Below, piece by piece: positions 19,103 to 27,708 of a stretch of 64,000 bases of DNA. The stretch is from Mesorhizobium loti (lineage in GTDB: Bacteria > Pseudomonadota > Alphaproteobacteria > Rhizobiales > Rhizobiaceae). Under the pieces are notes generated by a model. That model ran no database searches. It was not told the origin of the DNA and saw only the letters and a list, made by a program, of their open reading frames with translations. The position numbers were made by a program, and so were the translations under genes. Position 1 is the first letter of the stretch; each line of letters begins with the position of its first letter. The stretch covers positions 2,361,001 through 2,425,000 of the forward strand of contig CP050293.1 in the NCBI GenBank assembly GCA_014189435.1, written 5' to 3'.

Positions 19103-20667
19103 TGAGCGACCTGACCCAGCTGACGATTTCACAGGCCCGCGCCAAGCTGCGTGGCAAGGAAATCACCGCGACCGAAATCACCGAAGCCTATCTCTCGGCC
19201 ATCGATCGCGCCAATCCTGCGCTCAATGCCTATGTCGCGGTGACCGGCGACAAGGCGCGCGACATGGCCAAGGCGTCCGACGCAAGGCTGGTCAAGGGCG
19301 AGGGCGGTGCGCTGGAAGGCATCCCGTTGGGGATCAAGGACCTGTTCGGCACCGAAGGCGTCCATACGCAGGCCTGCAGCCATGTGCTCGACGGGTTCAA
19401 GCCGCGCTACGAATCGACCGTTACATCAAATCTGTGGGCCGACGGCGCCGTCATGTTGGGCAAGCTCAACATGGACGAGTTCGCCATGGGCTCGTCCAAC
19501 GAGACCTCTTACTATGGTCCCGTCATCAACCCGTGGCGGCGCTCACGCCTCGACACGGTGGTGATGCCGACGACGCATCAGGGCGACGGCGGCTTCGTCT
19601 CGGCTGGCGGCACCAAGACCGCGCGCAGCCTCGACAATGCACAGCTGGTGCCGGGTGGGTCTTCCGGCGGTTCGGCCACGGCAGTCTCCGCCTTCCTGTG
19701 TGCCGGCGCGACCGCGACGGACACTGGCGGTTCGATCCGCCAGCCGGCGGCCTTCACCGGCACGGTCGGCATCAAGCCGACCTATGGCCGCTGCTCGCGC
19801 TGGGGCATCGTCGCGTTCGCCTCGTCGCTCGACCAGGCCGGGCCGATCGCCCGCGACGTGCGCGATGCCGCGATCCTGTTGAAGTCGATGGCGTCCGTCG
19901 ATCCGAAGGACACGACGTCGGTCGACCGGCCCGTGCCGGATTATGAGGCGGTGATCGGCAAGCCGATCAAGGGAATGAAGGTCGGCATTCCCAGGGAATA
20001 CCGTGTCGACGGCATGCCCGAAGAGATCGAGGCGCTGTGGCAGAAGGGCATTGCCTGGCTGAAGGACGCCGGCGCCGAGATCGTCGACATTTCCCTGCCG
20101 CATACGAAATATGCGCTGCCCGCCTACTATATCGTGGCGCCCGCCGAGGCTTCGTCCAACCTCGCCCGCTATGATGGCGTCCGCTACGGCTTGCGCGTGC
20201 CGGGCAAGGATATCGTCGACATGTATGAGAAGACCCGCGCCGCCGGTTTCGGCCGCGAGGTCAAGCGCCGCATCATGATCGGCACCTATGTGCTGTCGGC
20301 CGGCTATTACGACGCCTACTATCTGCAGGCGCAGAAGGTGCGCAATCTGATCAAGCGCGATTTTGAGACTGTCTTCGCCGCCGGCGTCGATGTCATCCTG
20401 ACCCCGGCAACGCCGTCCGCTGCCTTCGGCGTCGCCGACGAGGACATGGCTGCCGATCCGGTCAAGATGTACCTGAACGACATCTTCACGGTCACCGTGA
20501 ACATGGCCGGCCTGCCGGGCATTGCCGTGCCCGCCGGGCTCGACGCCAAGGGCCTGCCGCTCGGGCTGCAACTCATCGGCCGGCCGTTCGATGAGGAAAC
20601 CCTGTTCCAGACCGCTGCCGTCATCGAGCAGGCGGCGGGCACATTTCAGCCGGAGAAATGGTGGTAG
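19102..20667 (+). CDS. gatA: Asp/Glu-tRNA amidotransferase subunit A with a 27-residue insertion
   Basis: Amidase subunit that hydrolyses glutamine and channels ammonia to GatB. The Ser-cisSer-Lys triad is intact: Lys79 (GIKDLFGT), Ser187 (LVPGGSSGG) and Ser211 ([10 protein letters not shown]). It has 521 residues, about 28 more than the roughly 493 typical of rhizobia. The extra length lies at residues 152-178, between NPWRRSRL and NAQLVPGG, just before the glycine-rich amidase signature, and is bounded in DNA by 9-bp direct repeats (see repeat at 19547-19636). The frame stays open. gatB is not in this window. Confidence 0.95.
   Translation: MSDLTQLTISQARAKLRGKEITATEITEAYLSAIDRANPALNAYVAVTGDKARDMAKASDARLVKGEGGALEGIPLGIKDLFGTEGVHTQACSHVLDGFKPRYESTVTSNLWADGAVMLGKLNMDEFAMGSSNETSYYGPVINPWRRSRLDTVVMPTTHQGDGGFVSAGGTKTARSLDNAQLVPGGSSGGSATAVSAFLCAGATATDTGGSIRQPAAFTGTVGIKPTYGRCSRWGIVAFASSLDQAGPIARDVRDAAILLKSMASVDPKDTTSVDRPVPDYEAVIGKPIKGMKVGIPREYRVDGMPEEIEALWQKGIAWLKDAGAEIVDISLPHTKYALPAYYIVAPAEASSNLARYDGVRYGLRVPGKDIVDMYEKTRAAGFGREVKRRIMIGTYVLSAGYYDAYYLQAQKVRNLIKRDFETVFAAGVDVILTPATPSAAFGVADEDMAADPVKMYLNDIFTVTVNMAGLPGIAVPAGLDAKGLPLGLQLIGRPFDEETLFQTAAVIEQAAGTFQPEKWW
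19547..19636 (+). repeat. 9-bp direct repeats bounding an in-frame insertion in gatA
   Basis: GCCTCGACA occurs at 19547-19555 and 19628-19636, exactly 81 bases (27 codons) apart. Removing one repeat plus the 72 bases between them restores [17 protein letters not shown], close to the spacing normally seen in GatA. The 72-base core has loosely matching ends: 13 bases from 19556 against the complement of 19609-19621 agree at 10 positions. Insertion with a 9-bp target duplication is an inference from this layout. Confidence 0.7.
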
Positions 20668-20668
20668 C

Positions 20669-21199
20669 ATGCCGCCCCCGTCTCGCATTTCCATCGTCGA
20701 GACGGGAGACGAACTGCTGATAACCAACCCACCACGCATCTCGGATTTCAGGACAGGCTTCGTCCTGATTGGGGCCGGGATCGTTGCCTACACCGGCTAC
20801 ATGGGATTGACCGACACGTCGCCCGCAACCGTCGCCAGCGGCACTCTCGGCCTGCTGTCGTTTGCGGCGATCATTGCCCTTTTCACCTATTTCCTCGGCA
20901 AGGATTTCATCTGGCTGGTATTCGGCAAGGAAACCCTGCGGCTAACCAACGCCGTGGCCGTGCGCGACGTCAGGGGTTTTTTGCGAAATCGTTCGTCATT
21001 GCCTTTGAAAGGGCACCTTGAGACCGAAATCCTCGACCATACCTATCCAACGGATGAAGCGGGTCTGTCGGAAGTCATCAAGTTGACCAACACCAACGGC
21101 GTCCTTGTTTTCGGCAGGGAGTTGAGCCGGCCCGAGGCCGAGGCTGTGACGAGTGCCGTCGAGCACTTCATTGGTCGCCAGAATTCGAGTCGACGATAG
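20669..21199 (+). CDS. Membrane protein of unknown function
   Basis: A 176-residue protein with a short polar N-terminus, two adjacent membrane helices (about 27-45 and 50-75) and a soluble C-terminal domain (about 85-170) of mixed charge. It begins one base after the gatA stop, so it is likely read from the same message. The layout resembles small membrane-anchored photosystem-assembly-like or PH-like domain proteins, but I cannot name the family. Confidence 0.6.
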   Translation: MPPPSRISIVETGDELLITNPPRISDFRTGFVLIGAGIVAYTGYMGLTDTSPATVASGTLGLLSFAAIIALFTYFLGKDFIWLVFGKETLRLTNAVAVRDVRGFLRNRSSLPLKGHLETEILDHTYPTDEAGLSEVIKLTNTNGVLVFGRELSRPEAEAVTSAVEHFIGRQNSSRR

Positions 21200-21206
21200 G
21201 CAGCCA

Positions 21207-21998
21207 ATGTTCTTCTACCTTTCCAAGATTTTCTGGTTCTTCATCCAGCCGCTCAATCTGGCGATCTTCCTGCTGCTGGCGGGACTGCTCGCGGCCATGA
21301 TCGGCCGAAGGCGGTTGGCGGCCACCGGCAGCGTGCTGGCATTTCTGATCCTTGCGCTGTCGGCATGGACGTCGCTCGGCGCCATGATGCTCAATCCGCT
21401 CGAAGAGCGCTTTGCACGCCCGCCGCTGCCGGAAAAGGTCGACGGCATCGTCGTGCTCGGTGGCGGCTTCGAAGGCGCCATCAACCTGGTGCGCGGCGGC
21501 TATGAGCTGAACAGCAGCGGCGATCGGATGGTCGAGACCGCGATTCTGGCCCGGCGTTTTCCCACTGCCAAGGTGATCGTCTCCGGCGGCACCGGTGAGT
21601 TGTTCCTCGAAGGCGAGGGCGACGCCGCCACTGCCCCCCGCCTGCTCACCGCGCTTGGTGTGACGGCCGATCGCCTGATCCTCGAAAACAAATCCCGCAA
21701 CACCTATGAAAATGCGGTCTTCACCAAGGAGCTGGTAACGCCGAAGCCCGGCGAGACCTGGCTGCTGGTGACCTCGGCCTTCCATATGCCGCGCGCCAAG
21801 GCGCTGTTCGACAAGGCCGGCTTTGCGACCGTTCCCTGGCCGGTCGACTATCGCACTTCGGGGCGGGAAGGCATCGGCCTGTTCCGCGACAATGCAGCCG
21901 ATTCGTTGCAGGCCACCACCATCGCCATCCGCGAATGGATCGGGCTGATCGCCTACTGGCTGTCAGGGCGGATCGATCAGCCTTTTCCTGGCGGCTGA
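21207..21998 (+). CDS. YdcF/ElyC family protein (DUF218)
   Basis: A 263-residue inner-membrane protein: two N-terminal helices (about 6-30 and 35-55) then a DUF218 domain with VDGIVVLGGGFEGA (about 78-91), VIVSGGTGEL (about 128-137), ENKSRNTYENA (about 164-174) and LLVTSAFHMPRA (about 189-200). ElyC-type members act in envelope biogenesis and undecaprenyl-phosphate metabolism; the same role here is inferred. Start chosen at 21207 after AGGCAGCC. The last 22 bases overlap the convergent DUF599 gene. Confidence 0.85.
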   Translation: MFFYLSKIFWFFIQPLNLAIFLLLAGLLAAMIGRRRLAATGSVLAFLILALSAWTSLGAMMLNPLEERFARPPLPEKVDGIVVLGGGFEGAINLVRGGYELNSSGDRMVETAILARRFPTAKVIVSGGTGELFLEGEGDAATAPRLLTALGVTADRLILENKSRNTYENAVFTKELVTPKPGETWLLVTSAFHMPRAKALFDKAGFATVPWPVDYRTSGREGIGLFRDNAADSLQATTIAIREWIGLIAYWLSGRIDQPFPGG

Positions 21999-22690
21999 CC
22001 GATCACCGCTTGTCTGGCGGCCGAGAAGAACTGGCGCCGCACCAGCACGGCCAGCAGCAACAGCGTCGACAACACGAACACCATGGGGTCGACGAACCAG
22101 CCGAGATAACCGATCGAGAAGAACACGCCGCGCAGGCCGGAGTTGAAGTGCTTTCCGGCGAGCATGTTCATCTGTGCCGCACGCCACACCGCCGTTTCGG
22201 TGACCGGATTGCGCGAGGCTTCGCCATGCGGGATCGGCACGGCGCCGATCAGGATCGTGCAATAGTTGAACAGTCGGTACGCCCAGCCGAATTTGAAGAA
22301 CGAAAACGCCAGGATCAGCACCAGTCCGAACACCTTTATCTGGAAGGCCGCGCGCGACGGCGCGCCACCTAGGGGCAGGTCGCTGAGCACTTCAAGAACC
22401 CGGTCGGATGCGCCGAGCAAGGCAAAGCAACCGCCGATCGCGATCAATGAGCTGGACGCGAAGAAGGCGGTGCCTTGCTGCAGACCGCTCATGATGGCGG
22501 TGTCGACGATGCGGATCTCGCGTTCGGCCATGGTCCGCATCCAGGCTTGCCGCTGTGCATTCATCGCCGTCGTCAGCGACACGCGGCTGACCAGCTTGCC
22601 GTCGGAGGCGAACGTGTGCAGCAACCACGCGACGAGGAAGAAGGCCAGCGCCGCGAGATCGGCTGTCGAAAGATCGAGGGAATCGCCCAT
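21977..22690 (-). CDS. DUF599 family membrane protein
   Basis: A 237-residue protein with about four membrane helices (near 8-27, 70-92, 115-135 and 195-217) and the conserved cytoplasmic stretch NAQRQAWMRTMAEREIRIVDTAIM (about 44-67), which marks DUF599. No function is established for the family. It is monocistronic, convergent with the YdcF-like gene and divergent from sdaA. Confidence 0.82.
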   Translation of the reverse strand: MGDSLDLSTADLAALAFFLVAWLLHTFASDGKLVSRVSLTTAMNAQRQAWMRTMAEREIRIVDTAIMSGLQQGTAFFASSSLIAIGGCFALLGASDRVLEVLSDLPLGGAPSRAAFQIKVFGLVLILAFSFFKFGWAYRLFNYCTILIGAVPIPHGEASRNPVTETAVWRAAQMNMLAGKHFNSGLRGVFFSIGYLGWFVDPMVFVLSTLLLLAVLVRRQFFSAARQAVIGQPPGKG

Positions 22691-22869
22691 GGCCTGAATT
22701 TATCACATTCAGCGCGATCGCTTCGATGTCCGCATGCAGCGATCGGCACCAATGTCGCTGCAGGAGCAAACAAGGTCGGCGGGTGCAGCGCCGCGATCTC
22801 CAAAAGAGCGGAAACATCCTGGGAATTCCTATATGTAGTCCTCGACCTGACTCCAGGAGACAACGCCGC

Positions 22870-24273
22870 GTGTTCCTTTCGGTTTTCGACCTGTTCAAGA
22901 TCGGCATAGGACCCTCGAGTTCGCACACGATGGGGCCGATGACCGCCGCGGCTCGGTTTCTCGACGAGGTCGCGGGAAATGACTGGCCGCGTCCGGCGGG
23001 TGTGAAGGTCGACCGGCTTGGCGCCAGCCTGCACGGGTCACTCGCCTACACCGGCATCGGCCACGGCAGCGATCGCGCCGTCATACTCGGCCTTGCCGGC
23101 CTGACGCCGCAGACGGTCGATCCCGATCAGGCCGATGGCATTGCCAGCCGCATCACCGCCGAAAAGCGCATTTCGCCGCCCGGCCACCCCTCCTATCGCT
23201 TCGATCCGGCCACCGATCTGGTGCTGGACCGCAAGACGCCGCTCACCGGCCATGCCAACGGCATGGCGTTCTACGCCTATGATTCCGGCGGCCGCCTGCT
23301 GCTCAAGCGCATCTATTATTCGATCGGCGGCGGCTTCGTCGTTTCGGAAGAAGAGCTGCAGCGGATGAAGGCCAAAGGGTCGGTGACGACTGAGGGCAAG
23401 AAAGTGCCTTACCCGTTCAAGAATGCAGTCGAGATGCTGGCCATGGCCGGCAAAAGCGGCCTTTCCATTGCCGACATGAAACGCGTCAACGAGGAGACGC
23501 AGATGTCACGCGAAGCGCTCGACGCCGGTCTCGACGGCATCTGGAGCGCCATGAAGGGCTGCATCGACCGCGGCCTGTCGCAGGATGGCATAATGCCGGG
23601 CGGGCTGAAGGTGCGCCGGCGGGCGCGCATGCTGCACGACAAGCTGCAGGAGCAGTGGCAGCAGAACAAGCCCAATCCCTTGCTCGCCAATGACTGGCTG
23701 TCGATCTACGCCATGGCGGTGAACGAGGAGAATGCGGCCGGCGGGCGCGTCGTCACCGCGCCGACCAATGGCGCTGCCGGCACGCTGCCGGCGGTGCTGC
23801 GCTACTGGCTGCATTTCCATCCCGAGGCCGACCAGCCGAGCATCCGCGACTTCCTGCTGACGGCTGCTGCCGTCGGCGGCATCATCAAAACCAATGCCTC
23901 GATCTCGGGCGCCGAGGTCGGCTGCCAGGGTGAGGTCGGGTCGGCGTCGGCGATGGCGGCGGCAGGCCTGTGCGCCGTCATGGGCGGCACGCCCGAACAG
24001 GTCGAGAATGCCGCCGAGATCGCGCTCGAACATCATCTCGGCATGACCTGCGATCCGGTCGGCGGGCTGGTGCAAGTGCCGTGCATCGAGCGCAATGCGC
24101 TGGGAGCGGTCAAGGCGGTGACGGCCGCGTCACTGGCCATCAAGGGCGACGGCATCCATTTCGTACCCCTCGACGCGGCGATCGAGACCATGCGCCAGAC
24201 CGGCCTCGACATGAACGAGAAGTACAAGGAAACCAGCCTTGGCGGGCTTGCCGTCAATGTCGTGGAGTGCTGA
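22870..24273 (+). CDS. sdaA: L-serine ammonia-lyase (single-chain, iron-sulfur)
   Basis: Deaminates L-serine to pyruvate using a [4Fe-4S] cluster. The 467-residue protein has the N-terminal SDH-beta domain ([18 protein letters not shown], about 5-22) and the SDH-alpha domain with the cluster cysteines in [21 protein letters not shown] and VPCIERN, plus the TAPTNGAAG loop. Start is the GTG at 22870 with AGGAGA ten bases upstream; the longer open frame from 22726 lacks support. It stands alone, divergent from the DUF599 gene. Confidence 0.95.
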   Translation: MFLSVFDLFKIGIGPSSSHTMGPMTAAARFLDEVAGNDWPRPAGVKVDRLGASLHGSLAYTGIGHGSDRAVILGLAGLTPQTVDPDQADGIASRITAEKRISPPGHPSYRFDPATDLVLDRKTPLTGHANGMAFYAYDSGGRLLLKRIYYSIGGGFVVSEEELQRMKAKGSVTTEGKKVPYPFKNAVEMLAMAGKSGLSIADMKRVNEETQMSREALDAGLDGIWSAMKGCIDRGLSQDGIMPGGLKVRRRARMLHDKLQEQWQQNKPNPLLANDWLSIYAMAVNEENAAGGRVVTAPTNGAAGTLPAVLRYWLHFHPEADQPSIRDFLLTAAAVGGIIKTNASISGAEVGCQGEVGSASAMAAAGLCAVMGGTPEQVENAAEIALEHHLGMTCDPVGGLVQVPCIERNALGAVKAVTAASLAIKGDGIHFVPLDAAIETMRQTGLDMNEKYKETSLGGLAVNVVEC

Positions 24274-24337
24274 GGGCCGGCTGAGGGGACATTGGTATCC
24301 CGATCCTGGAAAGCGATCCGCTTCTCTCTTCGTGGGA

Positions 24338-25564
24338 TCAGTCCGGCCATTGGTATTCGGCGGCGATGCTCTCTATTATCTCGTCAGCCAAGACGCCGCC
24401 TTGGTCGCCATTGGTCATCACGACGGCGCCATCGCCTGTCTCGTAGGTGACCATCGAACTTATGAAGCCAGCATTCACTCCGTCATGGCCAAAACCACGG
24501 TGTGGTGGCGAGCCTTTGACGACCAGACCTAACCCGTAGTGACCTAGCCCAGGCGTCAGCATATGAACCACAGTCGGATGGGACAGCACTGTCGTTGTCC
24601 GGCCGACCCAGGCGTCAAGCAGGGCCAGGTCGAAGCGGGCCAGGTCGGTTGGCGTCGTCCACAATCCTGCCGCGGCCAATTCGGGATAGATGTGTGGCCC
24701 GCCGGCAACCGGATCACCGCTTGCCGTGTGCGGTATCGCGGCATTGCGGAGGTCACGAGCAGGCAAGGGTTGGTGATAGAAGCTGCGGGTCATTCCAAGC
24801 GGATGAAGCACGGTCCTGTCCAGCAATTCAGCAAATGGCTTGCCGGTGACGTCGATGAGCAGTTGCTGCACGATCGTATAGCCGCCGCCGGAATAGCGAA
24901 AACTTTTGCCCGGCTGCCGAGTGACGACGATGGGAGGATTGTTGGCCGGCGGAGCGCCATTCAAGATCTCGAGGAGAGAAGGGATCGCGGTCCCTGTCTC
25001 ATACCCGGCAAAGCCATGCACGGTCGTCCCGGCGGAATGGCTGAGCAATTGCCGAAGGGTGACTTTCGTTTCATTGGTGTACGAATTCGTCGGAACCTTC
25101 CAGCTTTTCAAGTACGAGTTCACGTCCGCGTCGAGGTCAAGTCTTCCCGCCTGAACCAGCGCCAACACAGCCATTGCGGTAACCGGCTTGCTGATCGATG
25201 CCGCCTGAAACAGCGTGTCCTGTCCAACCGCGGGACCCCCGTTCTTTGTAACGCCGAAGCCGCGCGCCCATTCTATTGTTCCGTTGCGGATGACCGCGAT
25301 GCTGACGCCTGGAACGCACAGCGCCGCCATCCGATCCGGCAACTTGCCGTGCGGTTGGCCAGCAAATCCAATGGGAGGCCGAAGCCCGGTAAGAACCCGC
25401 TGAATGCGTGCCTCGATATCAGCGTCGGTTGCCGGCATCGGAGATTTTCCACTGGCCGCGGAAGACCCGCCATGCGCCTTGGCGGTGATGGCTGACATGA
25501 CAAGCGTTGCCGCCAAAAGCACGTTGCGCCGGTTCGGCCTGTTTTGTTGTCTACTGTGTGCCAT
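24338..25564 (-). CDS. Serine beta-lactamase-like hydrolase (class C/esterase fold)
   Basis: A 408-residue exported protein of the beta-lactamase/penicillin-binding transpeptidase family. N-terminal signal with an Arg-rich start (RPNRR) and hydrophobic stretch. The SxxK nucleophile motif is SISKPVTA and the Tyr motif is RYSGGGY; a His-Gly pair (GFGHDGVNAG) stands where KTG would be, as in esterases such as EstB and D-aminopeptidase-like members. Antibiotic hydrolysis is therefore not implied. Start at 25564 chosen; an upstream in-frame ATG near 25618 would add 18 hydrophobic residues. Confidence 0.8.
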   Translation of the reverse strand: MAHSRQQNRPNRRNVLLAATLVMSAITAKAHGGSSAASGKSPMPATDADIEARIQRVLTGLRPPIGFAGQPHGKLPDRMAALCVPGVSIAVIRNGTIEWARGFGVTKNGGPAVGQDTLFQAASISKPVTAMAVLALVQAGRLDLDADVNSYLKSWKVPTNSYTNETKVTLRQLLSHSAGTTVHGFAGYETGTAIPSLLEILNGAPPANNPPIVVTRQPGKSFRYSGGGYTIVQQLLIDVTGKPFAELLDRTVLHPLGMTRSFYHQPLPARDLRNAAIPHTASGDPVAGGPHIYPELAAAGLWTTPTDLARFDLALLDAWVGRTTTVLSHPTVVHMLTPGLGHYGLGLVVKGSPPHRGFGHDGVNAGFISSMVTYETGDGAVVMTNGDQGGVLADEIIESIAAEYQWPD

Positions 25565-25711
25565 GACGATGATCGCTCCGTAATTCGCCAGCATAGTGAT
25601 GGTGGCGGTCATGGCCACCCTATTCCTGCACCTCCATGAGCCGCCTCGCTGGCATTGTGGAGAAGTCTGTCAGGCCGTTGACGTCCCGGCGCGCCGGACT
25701 AACCTTAGCGA

Positions 25712-26149
25712 ATGTCTCTCAATCTCATAAAACTCTGTGTCGGCTGCGACAGCGTCGAGGATCTCGAGGAATGGATCGCCTTCCGCCTCGATGAGCGGCG
25801 GCGTGCCGGTGAGCCGGTCGAGCAATATCACACCACCCGCATGATGCCGACGCGCGGCGCCGAGGTTACCGATGGCGGTTCGCTCTATTGGGTGATCAAG
25901 GGCAATGTGCAGTGCCGCCAGCTGATCACCGAGATCCGGCCGTTCACCGACGGTGAAGGCATCGGCCGCTGCCACCTGATTCTCGACCCCGAGGTTGTTC
26001 GAACCGACTGGCAGCCGCGCCGGGCTTTTCAGGGCTGGCGCTATCTGAAGCCGGCGGACGCGCCCCTCGATCTCGGCAAGGGCAAGGCCGGGCTGATCGA
26101 GATGCCGCCGAAACTCAGGCGCGAGCTGGCCGATCTCGGCCTGCTCTGA
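25712..26149 (+). CDS. DUF1489 family protein
   Basis: A 145-residue cytoplasmic protein with the DUF1489 pattern: LIKLCVGCDSVEDLEEW at the start, YHTTRMMPTR, GSLYWVIKGNVQCRQ, and a closing GWRYLKPADAP. The family is conserved in alphaproteobacteria with no known function. It stands alone between the beta-lactamase-like gene (divergent) and the VWA gene. Confidence 0.85.
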   Translation: MSLNLIKLCVGCDSVEDLEEWIAFRLDERRRAGEPVEQYHTTRMMPTRGAEVTDGGSLYWVIKGNVQCRQLITEIRPFTDGEGIGRCHLILDPEVVRTDWQPRRAFQGWRYLKPADAPLDLGKGKAGLIEMPPKLRRELADLGLL

Positions 26150-26232
26150 CCCCAGGTGGCATCACCGTCTGGCCCTTTGTGCCACCCGATGTGGGACTTG
26201 CAAGCGATGTAACAACGCCACATCTTGTTTTT

Positions 26233-26964
26233 ATGAGTGACAAGAAGCAGCCCGTGCCCGCGAGGGTCAATCCTGCACCGATCAAGCCTCAATCCAACGC
26301 CGGCGAGATCGACGCCTTCATTCGTCAGGCGAGGACGCTTGCCGCGTCGGCGACCGGTTCGGGCAGGCTGATCCTTGCCCTCGACGCGACGATGAGCCGC
26401 CAGCCGACCTGGGATCTGGCCTGCACGCTGCAGGGCCAGATGTTCGACGCCGTCGGCAAGGCCGGAACCCTCAGCGTGCAACTGGTTTATTTTCGCGGTC
26501 TCGGCGAGTGCCGTTCCTCCGCTTTCGTGAGCGACACCAATGCCTTGAAGCAGCTGATGACGCGGATCGAATGCCGCAGCGGTCACACCCAGATCGGCAA
26601 GGTGCTGGCGCATGCGCTGAAACAGACGGCGGCCGCCAAGGTCAATGCGCTGGTCTATATCGGCGATGCGATGGAAGAGGATATCGACGATCTGGCCGAA
26701 AAGGCCGGCAGCCTCGGCCTGCATGGCGTTCCTGTCTTCGTCTTTCAGGAAGGCCATGATTCCAGCGCAGAAAAAGCGTTCAAGGAGGTTGCGCGGCTGT
26801 CCAATGGGGCTTGGTTCCGATTTGATCGACGGGCTGCCGCGACCCTGGCAGGACTGCTTTCGGCCGTTGCCGTGTTTGCGACCGGCGGGTTGAAGGCGCT
26901 CGAAGCCAGGGGCAGGCCGGAAGACCGGTTGATGATCGAGCATCTGCGGGGCGGCGGAAAATAA
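26233..26964 (+). CDS. VWA domain protein of unknown function
   Basis: A 243-residue soluble protein containing a von Willebrand A-like fold: LILALDATMSRQPTWD (about 48-63) provides a D-x-T-x-S-like metal site variant, VNALVYIGDAMEEDIDDL (about 138-155) a second acidic strand, and a hydrophobic segment near the C-terminus (LAGLLSAVAVFATGG, about 206-220). Its TAA overlaps the ATG of the membrane J-domain gene, so the two are translated together. The start at 26233 has no good binding site; 26179 is an alternative. Confidence 0.65.
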   Translation: MSDKKQPVPARVNPAPIKPQSNAGEIDAFIRQARTLAASATGSGRLILALDATMSRQPTWDLACTLQGQMFDAVGKAGTLSVQLVYFRGLGECRSSAFVSDTNALKQLMTRIECRSGHTQIGKVLAHALKQTAAAKVNALVYIGDAMEEDIDDLAEKAGSLGLHGVPVFVFQEGHDSSAEKAFKEVARLSNGAWFRFDRRAAATLAGLLSAVAVFATGGLKALEARGRPEDRLMIEHLRGGGK

Positions 26965-27662
26965 TGGGCGCAATCATCGCTTTTGTAGCGTTGCTTCTGG
27001 TGCTTCTCGGCGTGGTGACGATCTTTCTGCGCGCCGACCCAGCGAAACTGGCGAGCACGATGCGAACGCTTGGGCCGGCTCTTCTGGCACTTGTCGGCGT
27101 TGCCGTGCTTGTGGTCGGCCGTGAAGGCATCGGCGGCATGATCCTCACCGCGGCACTTGCCTGGTATGGTTCCATGCGCATGACACGCCAGCCGGCCGGG
27201 CTGGCGCCGGGCAAGCGCTCGACGGTGCGCACCGCGGCATTGGAAATGGAACTCGATCACGATACGGGCGGCCTCGAAGGACTGGTCCTGGCTGGCCGCC
27301 ACGAAGGCAAGATGCTTGGCGCGATGGGGCTGGCGGAGTTGCAGCATCTCCATCGGGAACTCTCCGCCGATCCGGAGAGCCGGCAGTTGCTAGAGACGTA
27401 TCTTGACGGCAGATTTCCCGTCTGGCGCAAAAACACTGAGACGAACGGTGGCGAAAGGCTGGGTGTTGCGCCAGGTCCGGGCGCCATGACTAAGGAGGAG
27501 GCCTACAAGGTCCTTGGTCTTGAAGCGGGGGCCGCCGCGGCGGATGTCCGCAAGGCGCACCGCCGCCTGATGCAACGCCTGCACCCCGATATCGGCGGCA
27601 CGTCTTTCCTGGCGGCGCGGATTAATGAAGCCAAGGACGTCTTGCTCTCCAATCACAACTAG
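26964..27662 (+). CDS. Membrane-anchored J-domain protein
   Basis: A 232-residue protein with two N-terminal membrane helices (about 3-22 and 37-70), a linker, and a C-terminal J domain (about 175-232) with the invariant HPD (RLHPDIGGT, about 207-215). J domains activate Hsp70 (DnaK) ATPase; the TIM14/DjlC-like layout suggests recruitment of DnaK to the inner membrane. It overlaps the VWA gene by one base, pointing to a shared task. Target unknown. Confidence 0.82.
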   Translation: MGAIIAFVALLLVLLGVVTIFLRADPAKLASTMRTLGPALLALVGVAVLVVGREGIGGMILTAALAWYGSMRMTRQPAGLAPGKRSTVRTAALEMELDHDTGGLEGLVLAGRHEGKMLGAMGLAELQHLHRELSADPESRQLLETYLDGRFPVWRKNTETNGGERLGVAPGPGAMTKEEAYKVLGLEAGAAAADVRKAHRRLMQRLHPDIGGTSFLAARINEAKDVLLSNHN

Positions 27663-27708
27663 TCTCCTTCGACGCAGAATTTTTCCGGGAGATACTTTCG
27701 ACGCTGCC

